Positions 37,505 to 44,532 of a stretch of DNA of 64,000 bases are shown one piece after another. Numbering within the stretch: position 1 is the stretch's first letter; each line of letters begins with the position of its first letter. The notes beneath the pieces were generated by a model. The model saw nothing but the letters and a program-made list of their open reading frames with translations, had not been told where the DNA came from and did no database searches. This stretch comes from Aromatoleum toluolicum (GTDB lineage: Bacteria; Pseudomonadota; Gammaproteobacteria; Burkholderiales; Rhodocyclaceae), in NCBI RefSeq assembly GCF_012911005.2, contig NZ_WTVS01000025.1, positions 1-64,000 on the forward strand. Reading direction: 5' to 3'. A program made the translations under genes and the position numbers.

Positions 37505-38020
37505 ATGCATAAGCAGCTCTTTTCAATGCTTGTCTCAGTTGCAGCCTTGGGGTTTTGCGCTGGAGCAGTTAGTGCAGACACAGGGCGGTTCGGCGACTGG
37601 GTAGTAGTTCCTGCGACTGACGGGAGCGGGGACACCATCGCAGGAACGTTCGCCGACGGAAACAGCAAATACCTCGGTGTCCGCTGTTTTGCCGCAACAA
37701 GTCAATGCCTGCACGTTCTGGTGACGGGTTCGCGGTGCGTGAACGAAAATTCGTACCCGCTCCTACTCAACGGCTCAACAGGCGCGGCATCAATCGAAGG
37801 CGTCTGTAGCCTAAACGGTGGCAGGCATGAGTTATTGCTGACCCCTTTCGACAAGGTACGCACCGCCATTAACGGTACTGGAGTCATAGGAATAGCTGTA
37901 CCGATGGAGTCCGGCGCATTCAGCGCGATTCGCTTCAGTCTGACAGGCAGCACAAGGGCTTTGGAATATGGGGAAAAGACCTTAGGCGCGCCGAAGAAGG
38001 CCGGATCAGCGACCTTCTAA
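37505..38020 (+). CDS. Secreted protein of unknown function (element cargo)
   Basis: A 171-residue precursor with a clear signal peptide (hydrophobic LVSVAALGFCAGAV, cleavage near VSA/DTG). The mature part begins GRFGDWVVVP and has four Cys (CFAATSQC, SRC, GVC), probably disulfide-bonded in the periplasm. The FGDW start, Cys spacing and C-terminal SAIRFSLTGS pattern faintly recall the IalB family, but I would not assign it. It is the only plus-strand gene of the element, with codon use less GC-rich than the host, and is a likely independently acquired cargo gene. Confidence 0.75.
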   Translation: MHKQLFSMLVSVAALGFCAGAVSADTGRFGDWVVVPATDGSGDTIAGTFADGNSKYLGVRCFAATSQCLHVLVTGSRCVNENSYPLLLNGSTGAASIEGVCSLNGGRHELLLTPFDKVRTAINGTGVIGIAVPMESGAFSAIRFSLTGSTRALEYGEKTLGAPKKAGSATF

Positions 38021-38034
38021 CCTTGTCAGTTGCC

Positions 38035-38571
38035 TCACTTCGGGAGGACCGCTTCCGCGAGAACAGGTGAGTCGTTCAATAGTTTGTTCGGCTCACTTTC
38101 GATTTCTCCCGCGCGGGGCGGTGCAGTCATGCCGTTGTTGATCTGCTGCGGTCCGGTCGTCACGTTCGCCTGCTTGGCGATTACCAGCGGCGGGTTCTTC
38201 ATCGTCGCCAGGGTTTCGAGCGTTGCCCGGCACTGGCTTTGCGCCCTCAGTGCCAGCTTCAAATACGCTTCGGTCGCTGACAAGTGCTTGCCCATGTTAA
38301 GTGCGGCCCGGTTCGCCAAGCCGGTGAACATGGCCTGCAGCGCAACGGCCTGTCCCATCAGCATTCGTTCGGGCTCGCGCATATCTCCGTCCGCAGTCGC
38401 GTCGATTTTCTCGCCCATCACGGCGATAAGGCTCGACGGGTCGACGTCTCCCAGAACGTCGGTGAACCTAAACCCGGCAAGCGCCCCCATCGCATCGGCC
38501 CGCGTTGCCACGTCCGCCAGCTTTCGCTTCTCCGCCTCCGCATCGAGTGCTGTCGATCGCTTTTTCGTCAT
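38035..38571 (-). CDS. Element protein of unknown function (178 aa, last gene of replication operon)
   Basis: A 178-residue, mostly helical, Ala-rich protein with no signal or membrane segment. Landmarks are MLMGQAVALQAMFTGLANRA, KLALRAQSQCRATLETL and a C-terminal AKQANVTTGPQQINNG. I recognise that last type of motif from hypothetical proteins of prophages and satellites but know no function. AGGCAAGG precedes the ATG, which overlaps the previous stop (ATGA). The small basic-then-helical layout would suit a DNA-binding or packaging-related protein, a guess only. Confidence 0.7.
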   Translation of the reverse strand: MTKKRSTALDAEAEKRKLADVATRADAMGALAGFRFTDVLGDVDPSSLIAVMGEKIDATADGDMREPERMLMGQAVALQAMFTGLANRAALNMGKHLSATEAYLKLALRAQSQCRATLETLATMKNPPLVIAKQANVTTGPQQINNGMTAPPRAGEIESEPNKLLNDSPVLAEAVLPK

Positions 38572-39032
38572 GTCCTTGCCTCGAAGTGTTTGCACCCCGC
38601 GCCGTCGTCATGAGGTAGGCGGTGCAGGGGATGGTGTTCGCCGTAGGCTGGCGGAAGGTGGGCGGGCTCTCCGCAGTACCCTTCCGCCATCCCAGGTTTT
38701 TTCAGGTGCCGACAGAATCGGCAGCACCGCGTCGCAATCGGCTTGATACTCTCGATCGGCGCGTGAGGTTGCGCCGCGATAGCCTCGGGATGCGCCGCCA
38801 ATGCCTCGCCGTGTGTCGCTGGTGGTGCGAATAGGACCGTAAGCGGGTCGCGGTCGGCAAAGTGCAGCAGCCATGCCCTCGCGGTCGTTTCCTTGGAAGC
38901 CTCTGCGACAGCGACAGTTGCGACTCCTGCGACAGTCCGCGCCTCTTGCTCGTGATGTGTCGCAACTGTCGCAAGTGTCGCTGTCGCAACAGCGCTGCGC
39001 CGGCTCTTGTGGATCAGGCCGGATAGCGTCAT
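38568..39032 (-). CDS. Small Cys/His-rich element protein with low-complexity N-terminus (154 aa)
   Basis: A 154-residue protein in two parts. Residues about 15-45 are a low-complexity Ala/Val/Thr stretch (VATATLATVATHHE, TVAGVATVAVAEA) created by repeated TGCGACA heptamers in the DNA. The C-terminal third is a probable metal-binding domain: CCRFCRHL, GYCGEPAHLPPAYGEHHPLHRLP and GCKHFE, with Cys and His spaced as in small zinc proteins of phage-like elements. Start and stop both overlap neighbours by ATGA, so it is translated with the replication genes. Confidence 0.65.
   Translation of the reverse strand: MTLSGLIHKSRRSAVATATLATVATHHEQEARTVAGVATVAVAEASKETTARAWLLHFADRDPLTVLFAPPATHGEALAAHPEAIAAQPHAPIESIKPIATRCCRFCRHLKKPGMAEGYCGEPAHLPPAYGEHHPLHRLPHDDGAGCKHFEART
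38904..38988. repeat. Inverted array of TGCGACA heptamers, candidate replication origin
   Basis: Four units in forward orientation start at 38904, 38910, 38919 and 38928. Four in reverse orientation (TGTCGCA) start at 38958, 38967, 38976 and 38982. Two of the eight units at each level of stringency carry one changed base. Spacings are 6, 9, 9 and then 9, 9, 6, an exact mirror. The two 31-bp halves match at 27 positions as an inverted repeat around a 23-bp centre. It lies inside a coding region next to the primase-like genes; iteron arrays of this kind mark origins in P4-like elements and plasmids. Confidence 0.6.
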
Positions 39033-40555
39033 CGCGGGATCGCCAGCGCCGGATTGATCGCAATCAGCTTGCGCTTGCCTTCCAGTACCAGCCGCGCACG
39101 ATCGAGCTCTTCGAGCGCCGCTAGCGCCTCGCTCATCGCCGCCTTCTCACGCACGGGCCCCAAGCGCTGCGCCTCCCTGGTCGGGATCATGGCCGTATGG
39201 TTGCGCCTGCAATGTTCGATCAGCCACGCATCGAGCCGTGCCGCGCTCGCCATTTCGGCGGGCAGCGCGAGTTCGCCAAAAAAGCGCCGCGACTCCGACA
39301 GGTGCCACGCTACGATGCACGTTGCCGAATCCAGCGAATCCAGCCCGATCGCGCCACCCGCGCCCTGCTCGAAGACATGGAAGAGCGCCGCCAGCCGTGC
39401 AGCGTTGTCGGCAATTTTCGAGGCCACGTCGCGCACCTCGTGGAGTTCGCCGCCGCGTGCGAGTTCGCGCTCGATCGCGTTGTGAAACTCGACCCATGCC
39501 GCCTTGGCGTCCGGTGCCAGTGCCAATACAGGCGGTTCCAGCCCGCCCCATTCCTGTAGCGGTGAGGGTTGCGCCAGAATCGAAGCGATGCGCCGATTGA
39601 ATGCCGCAAGGTGAGGCCATGTCGCAGGCGCTTCTCTGAACAGTCGAAAGCCTTGGGTCGATTCCGGCCACGCGATCAGGAACCGCGCCAGAAAGCCCGT
39701 CCCGCGCGCGAGGGTGCCCGACTTGGCGAAGAACTCGCGCAGGGTCGCCTCCTGCACCTGTAACGCGATCGTCAGCCGTGCGCCGCGTGCGGTCCATGAT
39801 TCGACGGTGCGACGCTCGCTCGATACGGTTGCGCCGTCCCATAGCTGATTCAGCAGCGCCATGTTCCGCATGGCCGAATCCTTGCCCATGCCGTGCGCCC
39901 CGAGTACCGCCCCCGCCTCGCTCGATACGATGCCCGCCGACGGCCAGATCCTCGCCACCTGATAGCCCAGCGCCTCGGGTGTCACGTCGCCATAGATCAG
40001 CCTCGGGACACGTGGCGGCTCGGGTTTCTCGTGCTCAAGGTCACGCAAGCGCATTTCGTCGTCGGCGGTCGATTTCTTCGCCTTCGCCAACTGCCGCATG
40101 TTGTCCTTGATACCCGCCCGCTTCGTTTCCCATGCCGCCAGCGCCGCCGCGTAGTCCTTCAGCGGCCCTTTGGCGGCTTCGGCCTGCTGCGCCTCATACT
40201 CGCGTATCGCTGCGCCAAAAAAGCCGTCACAGGTCGATTTACGCTCGCCGCTGTCGGCAATGGTCAGCAGGAAGAGCCCGACAGGCCCTTGCAGCTTTTC
40301 ACTGCGCTTCACGTCGATATGCGCCTGCAGCGCCAGCGACAGCGCCGCCAGTGCGGACGATGCCACCAAAGGCAAGGGGGCCTGCACGAATCCCGCGACC
40401 TCTTCGACTGCCGCGCGGATCGTTTTCGGCAGCACGTCGAACGGGTAGGGCTCGCGCTCGATCGTCGCGGCCAATGGTTGCGGTTCCGGCCATTCGTCAG
40501 CCGGAACGGTTGCCCGGTCGATCAACTGGTTCAGGTCCAGCACATTTCCCATCAT
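39029..40555 (-). CDS. DUF3987 (YfjI-type) P-loop replication-like protein
   Basis: A 508-residue DUF3987 protein. The family is frequent in satellites, prophages and plasmids and is thought to be helicase-like. The P-loop-like motif is ADSGERKST at residues 100-108, the family's usual variant of GxxGxGKS, preceded by GPVGLFLLTI. A charged coiled coil (residues about 125-170) leads into LIYGDVTPEAL, SSEAGAVLGAHGM and RGTGFLARFLIAWP, all DUF3987 landmarks. The ATG follows AGGAAGGGGG and overlaps the Toprim gene stop. Together they look like the element's replication module. Confidence 0.85.
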   Translation of the reverse strand: MMGNVLDLNQLIDRATVPADEWPEPQPLAATIEREPYPFDVLPKTIRAAVEEVAGFVQAPLPLVASSALAALSLALQAHIDVKRSEKLQGPVGLFLLTIADSGERKSTCDGFFGAAIREYEAQQAEAAKGPLKDYAAALAAWETKRAGIKDNMRQLAKAKKSTADDEMRLRDLEHEKPEPPRVPRLIYGDVTPEALGYQVARIWPSAGIVSSEAGAVLGAHGMGKDSAMRNMALLNQLWDGATVSSERRTVESWTARGARLTIALQVQEATLREFFAKSGTLARGTGFLARFLIAWPESTQGFRLFREAPATWPHLAAFNRRIASILAQPSPLQEWGGLEPPVLALAPDAKAAWVEFHNAIERELARGGELHEVRDVASKIADNAARLAALFHVFEQGAGGAIGLDSLDSATCIVAWHLSESRRFFGELALPAEMASAARLDAWLIEHCRRNHTAMIPTREAQRLGPVREKAAMSEALAALEELDRARLVLEGKRKLIAINPALAIPR

Positions 40556-41436
40556 TGCGCCGCCCCCTTCCTGCGAAGCGCCGCCAGGTCGTTGTAGTCG
40601 GAACCGTCTGCACCTTCGGGGAACTCGGGCACAATCAGCCGTGCGCCCGTCGCCTTCGCTGCCTCGGTTGCCTTCGTCACCCCTGGATTGCCCGGTGTGT
40701 GGCGGTCGTTGTCTGCGCAGATCACCAGTTCTGCTCCCGGCCATGCGGTGCGCGCAGCCATCGCCACCGGCGGCAGGTTGCCCGCGTTCATCGCGCATAG
40801 GACCGGATGCCCGGACTCCTCGTGCAGGGTTGCGCCCGTCGCCCAGCCCTCGCAGATCAGGAGCCGCGCCACGTTCGCCAGCTCGCCAATGGGCGAAAAC
40901 AGGCCGCCAGCCCTTCCGGTGCGGAACCGCTTGCTGCCATTCGCCTGGATGCGCTGCACGTTCCACAAGAGCCCGTATGCGTCATATAAGGGCACGATCA
41001 GCGCGTGTCTGATCTGTCGCAGGTTGTGCGGTTTCACCGCCTTGGCGACTAGATACGGGTGCGCTGGATTGGCAGGATGTGCGCGCACCCATTCCGCCCG
41101 CGCATCGTTCGCCCGCGCCTCGTGTTCGGCCCGCCGTTCCGCGTCAGCCTTGGCGCGCGCCGCTCTCACCAGTTCGGCAAAGGCTTCGCGCTCCGCATAA
41201 CTCAGGCGTGAGCTCGTCGCGGCCCATGTCGAACGTAGGCTCATCTTCCAGTGCCCGAATGCGCCCGCCGCGCGCCCGTCCTGGTGCAGGATGTAATATC
41301 CGTTCTTGCGCCCGCGCTTGTCGCCCTCCATGTGGAAGCGATGCAGTTGCCCGTCGGCATGGATCACCGCTGGCGGAATGATGCCCGCCCCGCGCATGGC
41401 GTCGCGGAAGGCTTCGATGGTGTCGCTCGTCATCAT
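40552..41436 (-). CDS. Toprim-domain primase-like protein
   Basis: A 294-residue protein. The N-terminal part (FHMEGDKRGRKNGYYILH, GHWKMS) resembles the zinc-less primase-associated region of phage and satellite primases. A charged linker helix follows (residues 82-118). The Toprim fold spans residues about 190-290 with the catalytic Glu196 (LLICEGWATG) and the acidic pair in ICADNDR (Asp242, Asp244). No helicase domain is fused; the DUF3987 protein encoded next may supply that. Expected role: priming element replication. Confidence 0.85.
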   Translation of the reverse strand: MMTSDTIEAFRDAMRGAGIIPPAVIHADGQLHRFHMEGDKRGRKNGYYILHQDGRAAGAFGHWKMSLRSTWAATSSRLSYAEREAFAELVRAARAKADAERRAEHEARANDARAEWVRAHPANPAHPYLVAKAVKPHNLRQIRHALIVPLYDAYGLLWNVQRIQANGSKRFRTGRAGGLFSPIGELANVARLLICEGWATGATLHEESGHPVLCAMNAGNLPPVAMAARTAWPGAELVICADNDRHTPGNPGVTKATEAAKATGARLIVPEFPEGADGSDYNDLAALRRKGAAQ

Positions 41437-41846
41437 CGCAGCACCCCGGCCAGCAGCAGGCCCGCGACTGCGAGCAGCACCAGCAGCGCGAGCAGTTCGG
41501 GCCGGATGCACCCGTTCATGCGCCGCGGTGCGAACGCCCTGAGGATGTAGCGCGCCACCCGATGAAGCGTGCCTGCCTCTGTCGGTTCGCGCGTCCAGTG
41601 CGTTGCGATGTCTGCGCCCGAGTCGCGCAGCTCCAGCACACGTTGCGCGGGATGCATCACGTCGAGAAAGCGCCGTGCCTCCAGGGTCGAAAGCGGCCCC
41701 GACAGCAAAGCCGCTAGAATGCGCTGGCGTTGCGACTCGGTTCCGTTGCCAGGATAATCATCGGAAATCTGTTGCAGCAAAGCCTTGCGGCTCGCACCGT
41801 CGCCACGGTCGCGGGCCGTTTTCTTGTTGTCCGTCGTGGCGCGCAC
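41433..41846 (-). CDS. HTH_39-type small protein with C-terminal hydrophobic segment
   Basis: About 137 residues from a GTG just after the AlpA-like gene's stop. An ATG at 41891 is an alternative that would overlap that gene by 43 bp and add 15 residues. The middle matches the HTH_39 pattern: SQRQRILAALLSGPLSTLEARRFLDVMHPAQRVLELRDSG, split here as SQRQRILAALLSGP and LSTLEARRFLDV then HPAQRVLEL. The last 22 residues form a hydrophobic stretch (LLALLVLLAVAGLLLAGVLR), unusual for this family and possibly a membrane anchor. The stop overlaps the Toprim gene as ATGA. Confidence 0.6.
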   Translation of the reverse strand: MRATTDNKKTARDRGDGASRKALLQQISDDYPGNGTESQRQRILAALLSGPLSTLEARRFLDVMHPAQRVLELRDSGADIATHWTREPTEAGTLHRVARYILRAFAPRRMNGCIRPELLALLVLLAVAGLLLAGVLR

Positions 41847-41848
41847 CC

Positions 41849-42076
41849 TTAAGCCGTTGCGCCAGTGTCGCGGGTGCGCTTGTCCAGCCATGCGAGCAGA
41901 TCCGCACGGCGGTATCGGACTTTGCGCCCGATCTTCAGGAACGGCAGGTTGTAACGCCCGGTTGAGCGCCACACGGACAGGGTGCCCGGAGCAACGTCGA
42001 GCAGCGCCGCCGCTGCGTGGTCGTCGAGCAGTTCAGCGCCTGCCGCGATCAGGTCTTGCAGATTGTGGATTGTCAT
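41849..42076 (-). CDS. AlpA/excisionase-like helix-turn-helix protein
   Basis: A 75-residue winged-helix protein of the MerR-like HTH_17 (excisionase/AlpA) type: LLDDHAAAALLDVAPGTLSVWRSTG is the recognition region in two helices, followed by LPFLKIGRKVRYRRADLLAWLDKR. GAGGG lies 7 nt before the ATG; an in-frame start 15 codons upstream lacks a ribosome binding site. In P4-like elements such proteins switch on the integrase or excision. The upstream gap has repeated TAGCGGC units that could be its operator. Confidence 0.8.
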   Translation of the reverse strand: MTIHNLQDLIAAGAELLDDHAAAALLDVAPGTLSVWRSTGRYNLPFLKIGRKVRYRRADLLAWLDKRTRDTGATA

Positions 42077-42121
42077 GATTTGCCCTCGTCGAATGCCGCT
42101 TGGGTGCGGCGCTGTGGGCAA

Positions 42122-42204
42122 ATCTAGGGAACGGGTGCGGCGCTGAATATGCCATCAGGCCGCGAGCCGTAGCGGCATAGCGGCTTGACGTATCGGTCTA
42201 GCCG
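42122..42204. promoter_or_regulatory. Putative operator ahead of the AlpA-like gene
   Basis: TAGCGGC occurs at 42170 and 42178, eight bases apart, and inverted as GCCGCTA at 42201. The octamer GCTAGCCC overlaps the last copy (42204-42211). Short spaced direct and inverted copies in the gap upstream of a small HTH gene suggest autoregulation. Confidence 0.4.
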
Positions 42205-42867
42205 CTAGCCCGCATTATCTTTCGAGGCGTTGCGCAGCCAGTCGTAAATAGTTCGTTGTGCGTTGAATGGGGAAAGGTTCGCCCCGATAGTCTTTCCGTG
42301 CGCGACCACTTCATCTCTGAGTTCATGCGCCGCTGCATTTGGTGACGACCAAGTGCGGGCACGAAACTTCGCTACAGCCCACTGTTCAAGTTCGCGCATG
42401 GCTGCGTGCCGCTTCTCGCCACCAGTTTGTCCCCGTCTCGTTGCCTCGACCTTGATGACAAGACCTCTTGTGTAGTTGTCGGACTCGTAAACTACAAGCC
42501 CGCTGCGCAGGTCGTCCATCAGGGAATAAAACCACTCAGCGTAATCCGCAGCCTTTTCAAACTGTTTGCGCCGATGCGATCGGAGGGCAGCTTCGGCGTA
42601 GATGCCTCCTAGGAAAATAATAATTGCATAATATTCGCCAACTTCAAGTGGTCGCAGTTCGGAAAAATCGAGTACCCGATTGATAGGGTCCCACGCGCGG
42701 CGAATCGGATGATCATAGCCCTTTACTGTCGCATTACGATAATCGTAGAGCTCTTTCACTAGTGCACGTGCATCATATTCGTCGCACGTAAGCACTCCTT
42801 GCGCTTGATGGGCGTTGATCTTGAACGTTTCGAGCAATCTGCCGAAGAATATGGTGAAGGTGTCCAT
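42205..42867 (-). CDS. Unknown cargo protein between integrase and AlpA-like regulator (220 aa)
   Basis: A 220-residue soluble protein I do not recognise. The N-terminal 150 residues are mainly helical and aromatic-rich (DTFTIFFGRLLETF, LVKELYDYRN, VGEYYAIIIFLGGIYAEAAL, YAEWFYSLMDDL). A basic linker (RRGQTGGEKRHA) leads to a C-terminal helical domain ending NLSPFNAQRTIYDWLRNAS. That end resembles putative helix-turn-helix tails on other mobile-element proteins. AAGGGG precedes the ATG. The gene is less GC-rich than the rest of the element, and its slot beside the integrase is where satellites often carry anti-phage genes; no defence domain is visible. Confidence 0.7.
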   Translation of the reverse strand: MDTFTIFFGRLLETFKINAHQAQGVLTCDEYDARALVKELYDYRNATVKGYDHPIRRAWDPINRVLDFSELRPLEVGEYYAIIIFLGGIYAEAALRSHRRKQFEKAADYAEWFYSLMDDLRSGLVVYESDNYTRGLVIKVEATRRGQTGGEKRHAAMRELEQWAVAKFRARTWSSPNAAAHELRDEVVAHGKTIGANLSPFNAQRTIYDWLRNASKDNAG

Positions 42868-42975
42868 CCCGCGCCCCTTTGCGCTAGCCCTTGAAAGGGT
42901 GCCGCGCCAGCCGGGCAAGGGAACCCGGTTTTCCTCCCGTCGGAGTAGGCGCGGCAAAACTCAGGTTCTTTCAGG

Positions 42976-44184
42976 TCAAGCAGCGGTGTTCTTCTTCGTC
43001 GGCAGCGGCAGTACGTCCGCACCGTGTTTCAGCCCTGCGGCCTCCAGCATGGCCGATGTTGCCGTGTTGATGCTCTGGCGCACCGGGTCCAGTTCCAGCC
43101 GGGCATAGATCGCGGTCGCTTGCTGGCTCTTGTGGTTCAGGCTCTTGCCGATGATTGCCATGCTCGCCCCGGTCATCGCCTGCCAGCTCCCCAGAGTCCG
43201 CCGCAAGTCATGGATGCGGAGATTTGCCAGCCCTGCACGCTTCAAGATGCCTTGCCATGCCTTTTTCGGCTCCACCAAGTGCCCGGTCCTTCCATCTCCC
43301 GGGAACACGAAAGGCGAGCCGCTGGCGGCTTCCTTGCGTGCTTGCAGAACCGCAACTGCCTCGGGACTGAGCGCGACATTCTGCGGCGTGCCGTTCTTTG
43401 TCATGGCAATGCGCCAGATAGCGCGCTCCACATCCACATCGGCCCAGCGCATCGCGCAGAGGTTCGCACGGCGTGCACCTGTCAGCAGCGCCAGCAGGAA
43501 AAAGTCACGTTGCGAACTCTCGGCAATCGCCTCGAACAGCCTTGGGAGCTCGTCAGCACCGGCAAAGCGGTCGCGGGACGGTTCGGCATAACCTCGCACA
43601 CCTGCCGCCGGGTTCTCGCCCGAGTACATCCGCCGATCGAGCGCATAGGCGTACAGGGAAGAGACCAGCGCCCGCGCCCTATTCGCCATGAAGGGAGTTT
43701 CCGCGCCGACCTTGCGATGTAGGTTCGCAATGCGCTCATGTCCAACCGCAGATAGCTTCAGGGGCATGATCTTCGACAGCGGACCTTGTGCGATCAGGCG
43801 ATAGCCCTTCTTCGTGCTCTCCGCCAGCGGGGTGCCGTCCTTCTTCCGCTTGTGCTTCAGGTAGTCGTCGAAGACTTCCAGTAGCGTCGGCTCGCCCCGG
43901 TAGGCGCGTCGCGCCTCGGCAGGGTTCGCGCCGCTCGCAAACTCCGCCAGCACGTCGAGCGCCGCATTCCGCGCCTGCTCCACCGTCATGTCAGGGAAAG
44001 CGCCCAGCTTCACCCAGGCCATTGAGCCGCCTGCCCGCTTCACGACGTAGAAAGTGCGAGCGCCGGTAGCGGTAACCCGCACTGCCAGCTTCTTCACTTC
44101 GGTGTCGTACAGCGTCTTGCGCTTACCTGCTTCGGGCAACTCCAACCCTTGCAGAACCGTCTTCGTGAATTTCAGGCTGTCCAT
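42976..44184 (-). CDS. Tyrosine recombinase (integrase), P4/DUF4102 type
   Basis: A 402-residue site-specific recombinase. An N-terminal DUF4102-like arm-binding domain (KKLAVRVTATGARTFYVV, AWVKLGAFPDMTVEQAR) precedes a core-binding domain (residues 100-200) and the catalytic domain. Catalytic residues are Arg238 (TGARRANL), Lys263 (MTKNG), His325 and Arg328 (HDLRRTLGS), His351 (LNHKSQQ) and the nucleophile Tyr360. The ATG was chosen because AAAGGTG lies 8 nt upstream; longer in-frame starts would run through the 26-bp end repeat. It sits next to attR, reading inward. Confidence 0.95.
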   Translation of the reverse strand: MDSLKFTKTVLQGLELPEAGKRKTLYDTEVKKLAVRVTATGARTFYVVKRAGGSMAWVKLGAFPDMTVEQARNAALDVLAEFASGANPAEARRAYRGEPTLLEVFDDYLKHKRKKDGTPLAESTKKGYRLIAQGPLSKIMPLKLSAVGHERIANLHRKVGAETPFMANRARALVSSLYAYALDRRMYSGENPAAGVRGYAEPSRDRFAGADELPRLFEAIAESSQRDFFLLALLTGARRANLCAMRWADVDVERAIWRIAMTKNGTPQNVALSPEAVAVLQARKEAASGSPFVFPGDGRTGHLVEPKKAWQGILKRAGLANLRIHDLRRTLGSWQAMTGASMAIIGKSLNHKSQQATAIYARLELDPVRQSINTATSAMLEAAGLKHGADVLPLPTKKNTAA

Positions 44185-44200
44185 ATACGCACCTTTCATC

Positions 44201-44226
44201 GCTCGGGCTATCACCGGGCTAGCACG
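44201..44226. repeat. 26-bp element end repeat, right copy
   Basis: Identical to 36931-36956. It sits 17 bp upstream of the integrase start codon, so it covers the likely integrase promoter or leader as well as the right attachment arm. Confidence 0.75.
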
Positions 44227-44261
44227 GACTAGCAAATTTGGGGAAATTCGGTGCTAGCCCG
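44215..44261. promoter_or_regulatory. Inverted repeat in the integrase control region
   Basis: CGGGCTAGCAC (44215-44225) and its exact reverse complement GTGCTAGCCCG (44251-44261) face each other across 25 bp upstream of the integrase gene. The left copy of the end repeat lacks this second half. A dimeric regulator or recombination protein could bind here. Confidence 0.5.
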
Positions 44262-44342
44262 TTAAGGTCAGTATGGCCCAACAACGTTGCTGTGTATAGG
44301 ATAGATAAGATTGCGTAATCACTGCACGAATCTCGACCCAAA

Positions 44343-44389
44343 GACTCTTAATCAATTGGTCCTAGGTTCGAGTCCTAGTGCCCCCACCA
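44343..44389 (+). other. attR (47-bp core, displaced 3' end of tRNA-Lys)
   Basis: Exact second copy of the tRNA-Lys(CTT) 3' half. The 5' half of the tRNA is absent here, so this is not a second gene but the chromosomal remainder of the original one. Confidence 0.94.
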
Positions 44390-44396
44390 GATACTG

Positions 44397-44426
44397 AAAA
44401 GGCCAGCTCCCGCAGCTGGCCTTTTT
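44397..44426 (+). terminator. Original terminator of tRNA-Lys(CTT), now behind attR
   Basis: Stem GGCCAGCT / AGCTGGCC with a five-base loop, preceded by AAAA and followed by TTTTT. By position it ended the tRNA transcript before the element inserted. Confidence 0.82.
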
Positions 44427-44532
44427 GCTTTCTGCAACGTCGACGCCCCCTGCGATGCAGGCATATGACGTTAAGCAACTCCACTCTCCGTCGCCTTCGG
44501 CATAATGTCCGGATGTGCACGAGAGGCGGATC

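Noticed and set aside
38904-38988. CRISPR array
   Set aside because: The repeat unit is 7 bp, occurs in both orientations, and the spacers are only 2 bp apart except at the centre. There are no cas genes.
42976-44235. Longer integrase starting at 44235
   Set aside because: The extra N-terminus would be coded by the 26-bp end repeat and has no ribosome binding site, while AAAGGTG precedes the ATG at 44184.
44343-44389. A third tRNA-Lys gene
   Set aside because: Only the 3' 47 nt are present; no D arm or 5' acceptor strand precedes them. It is attR.
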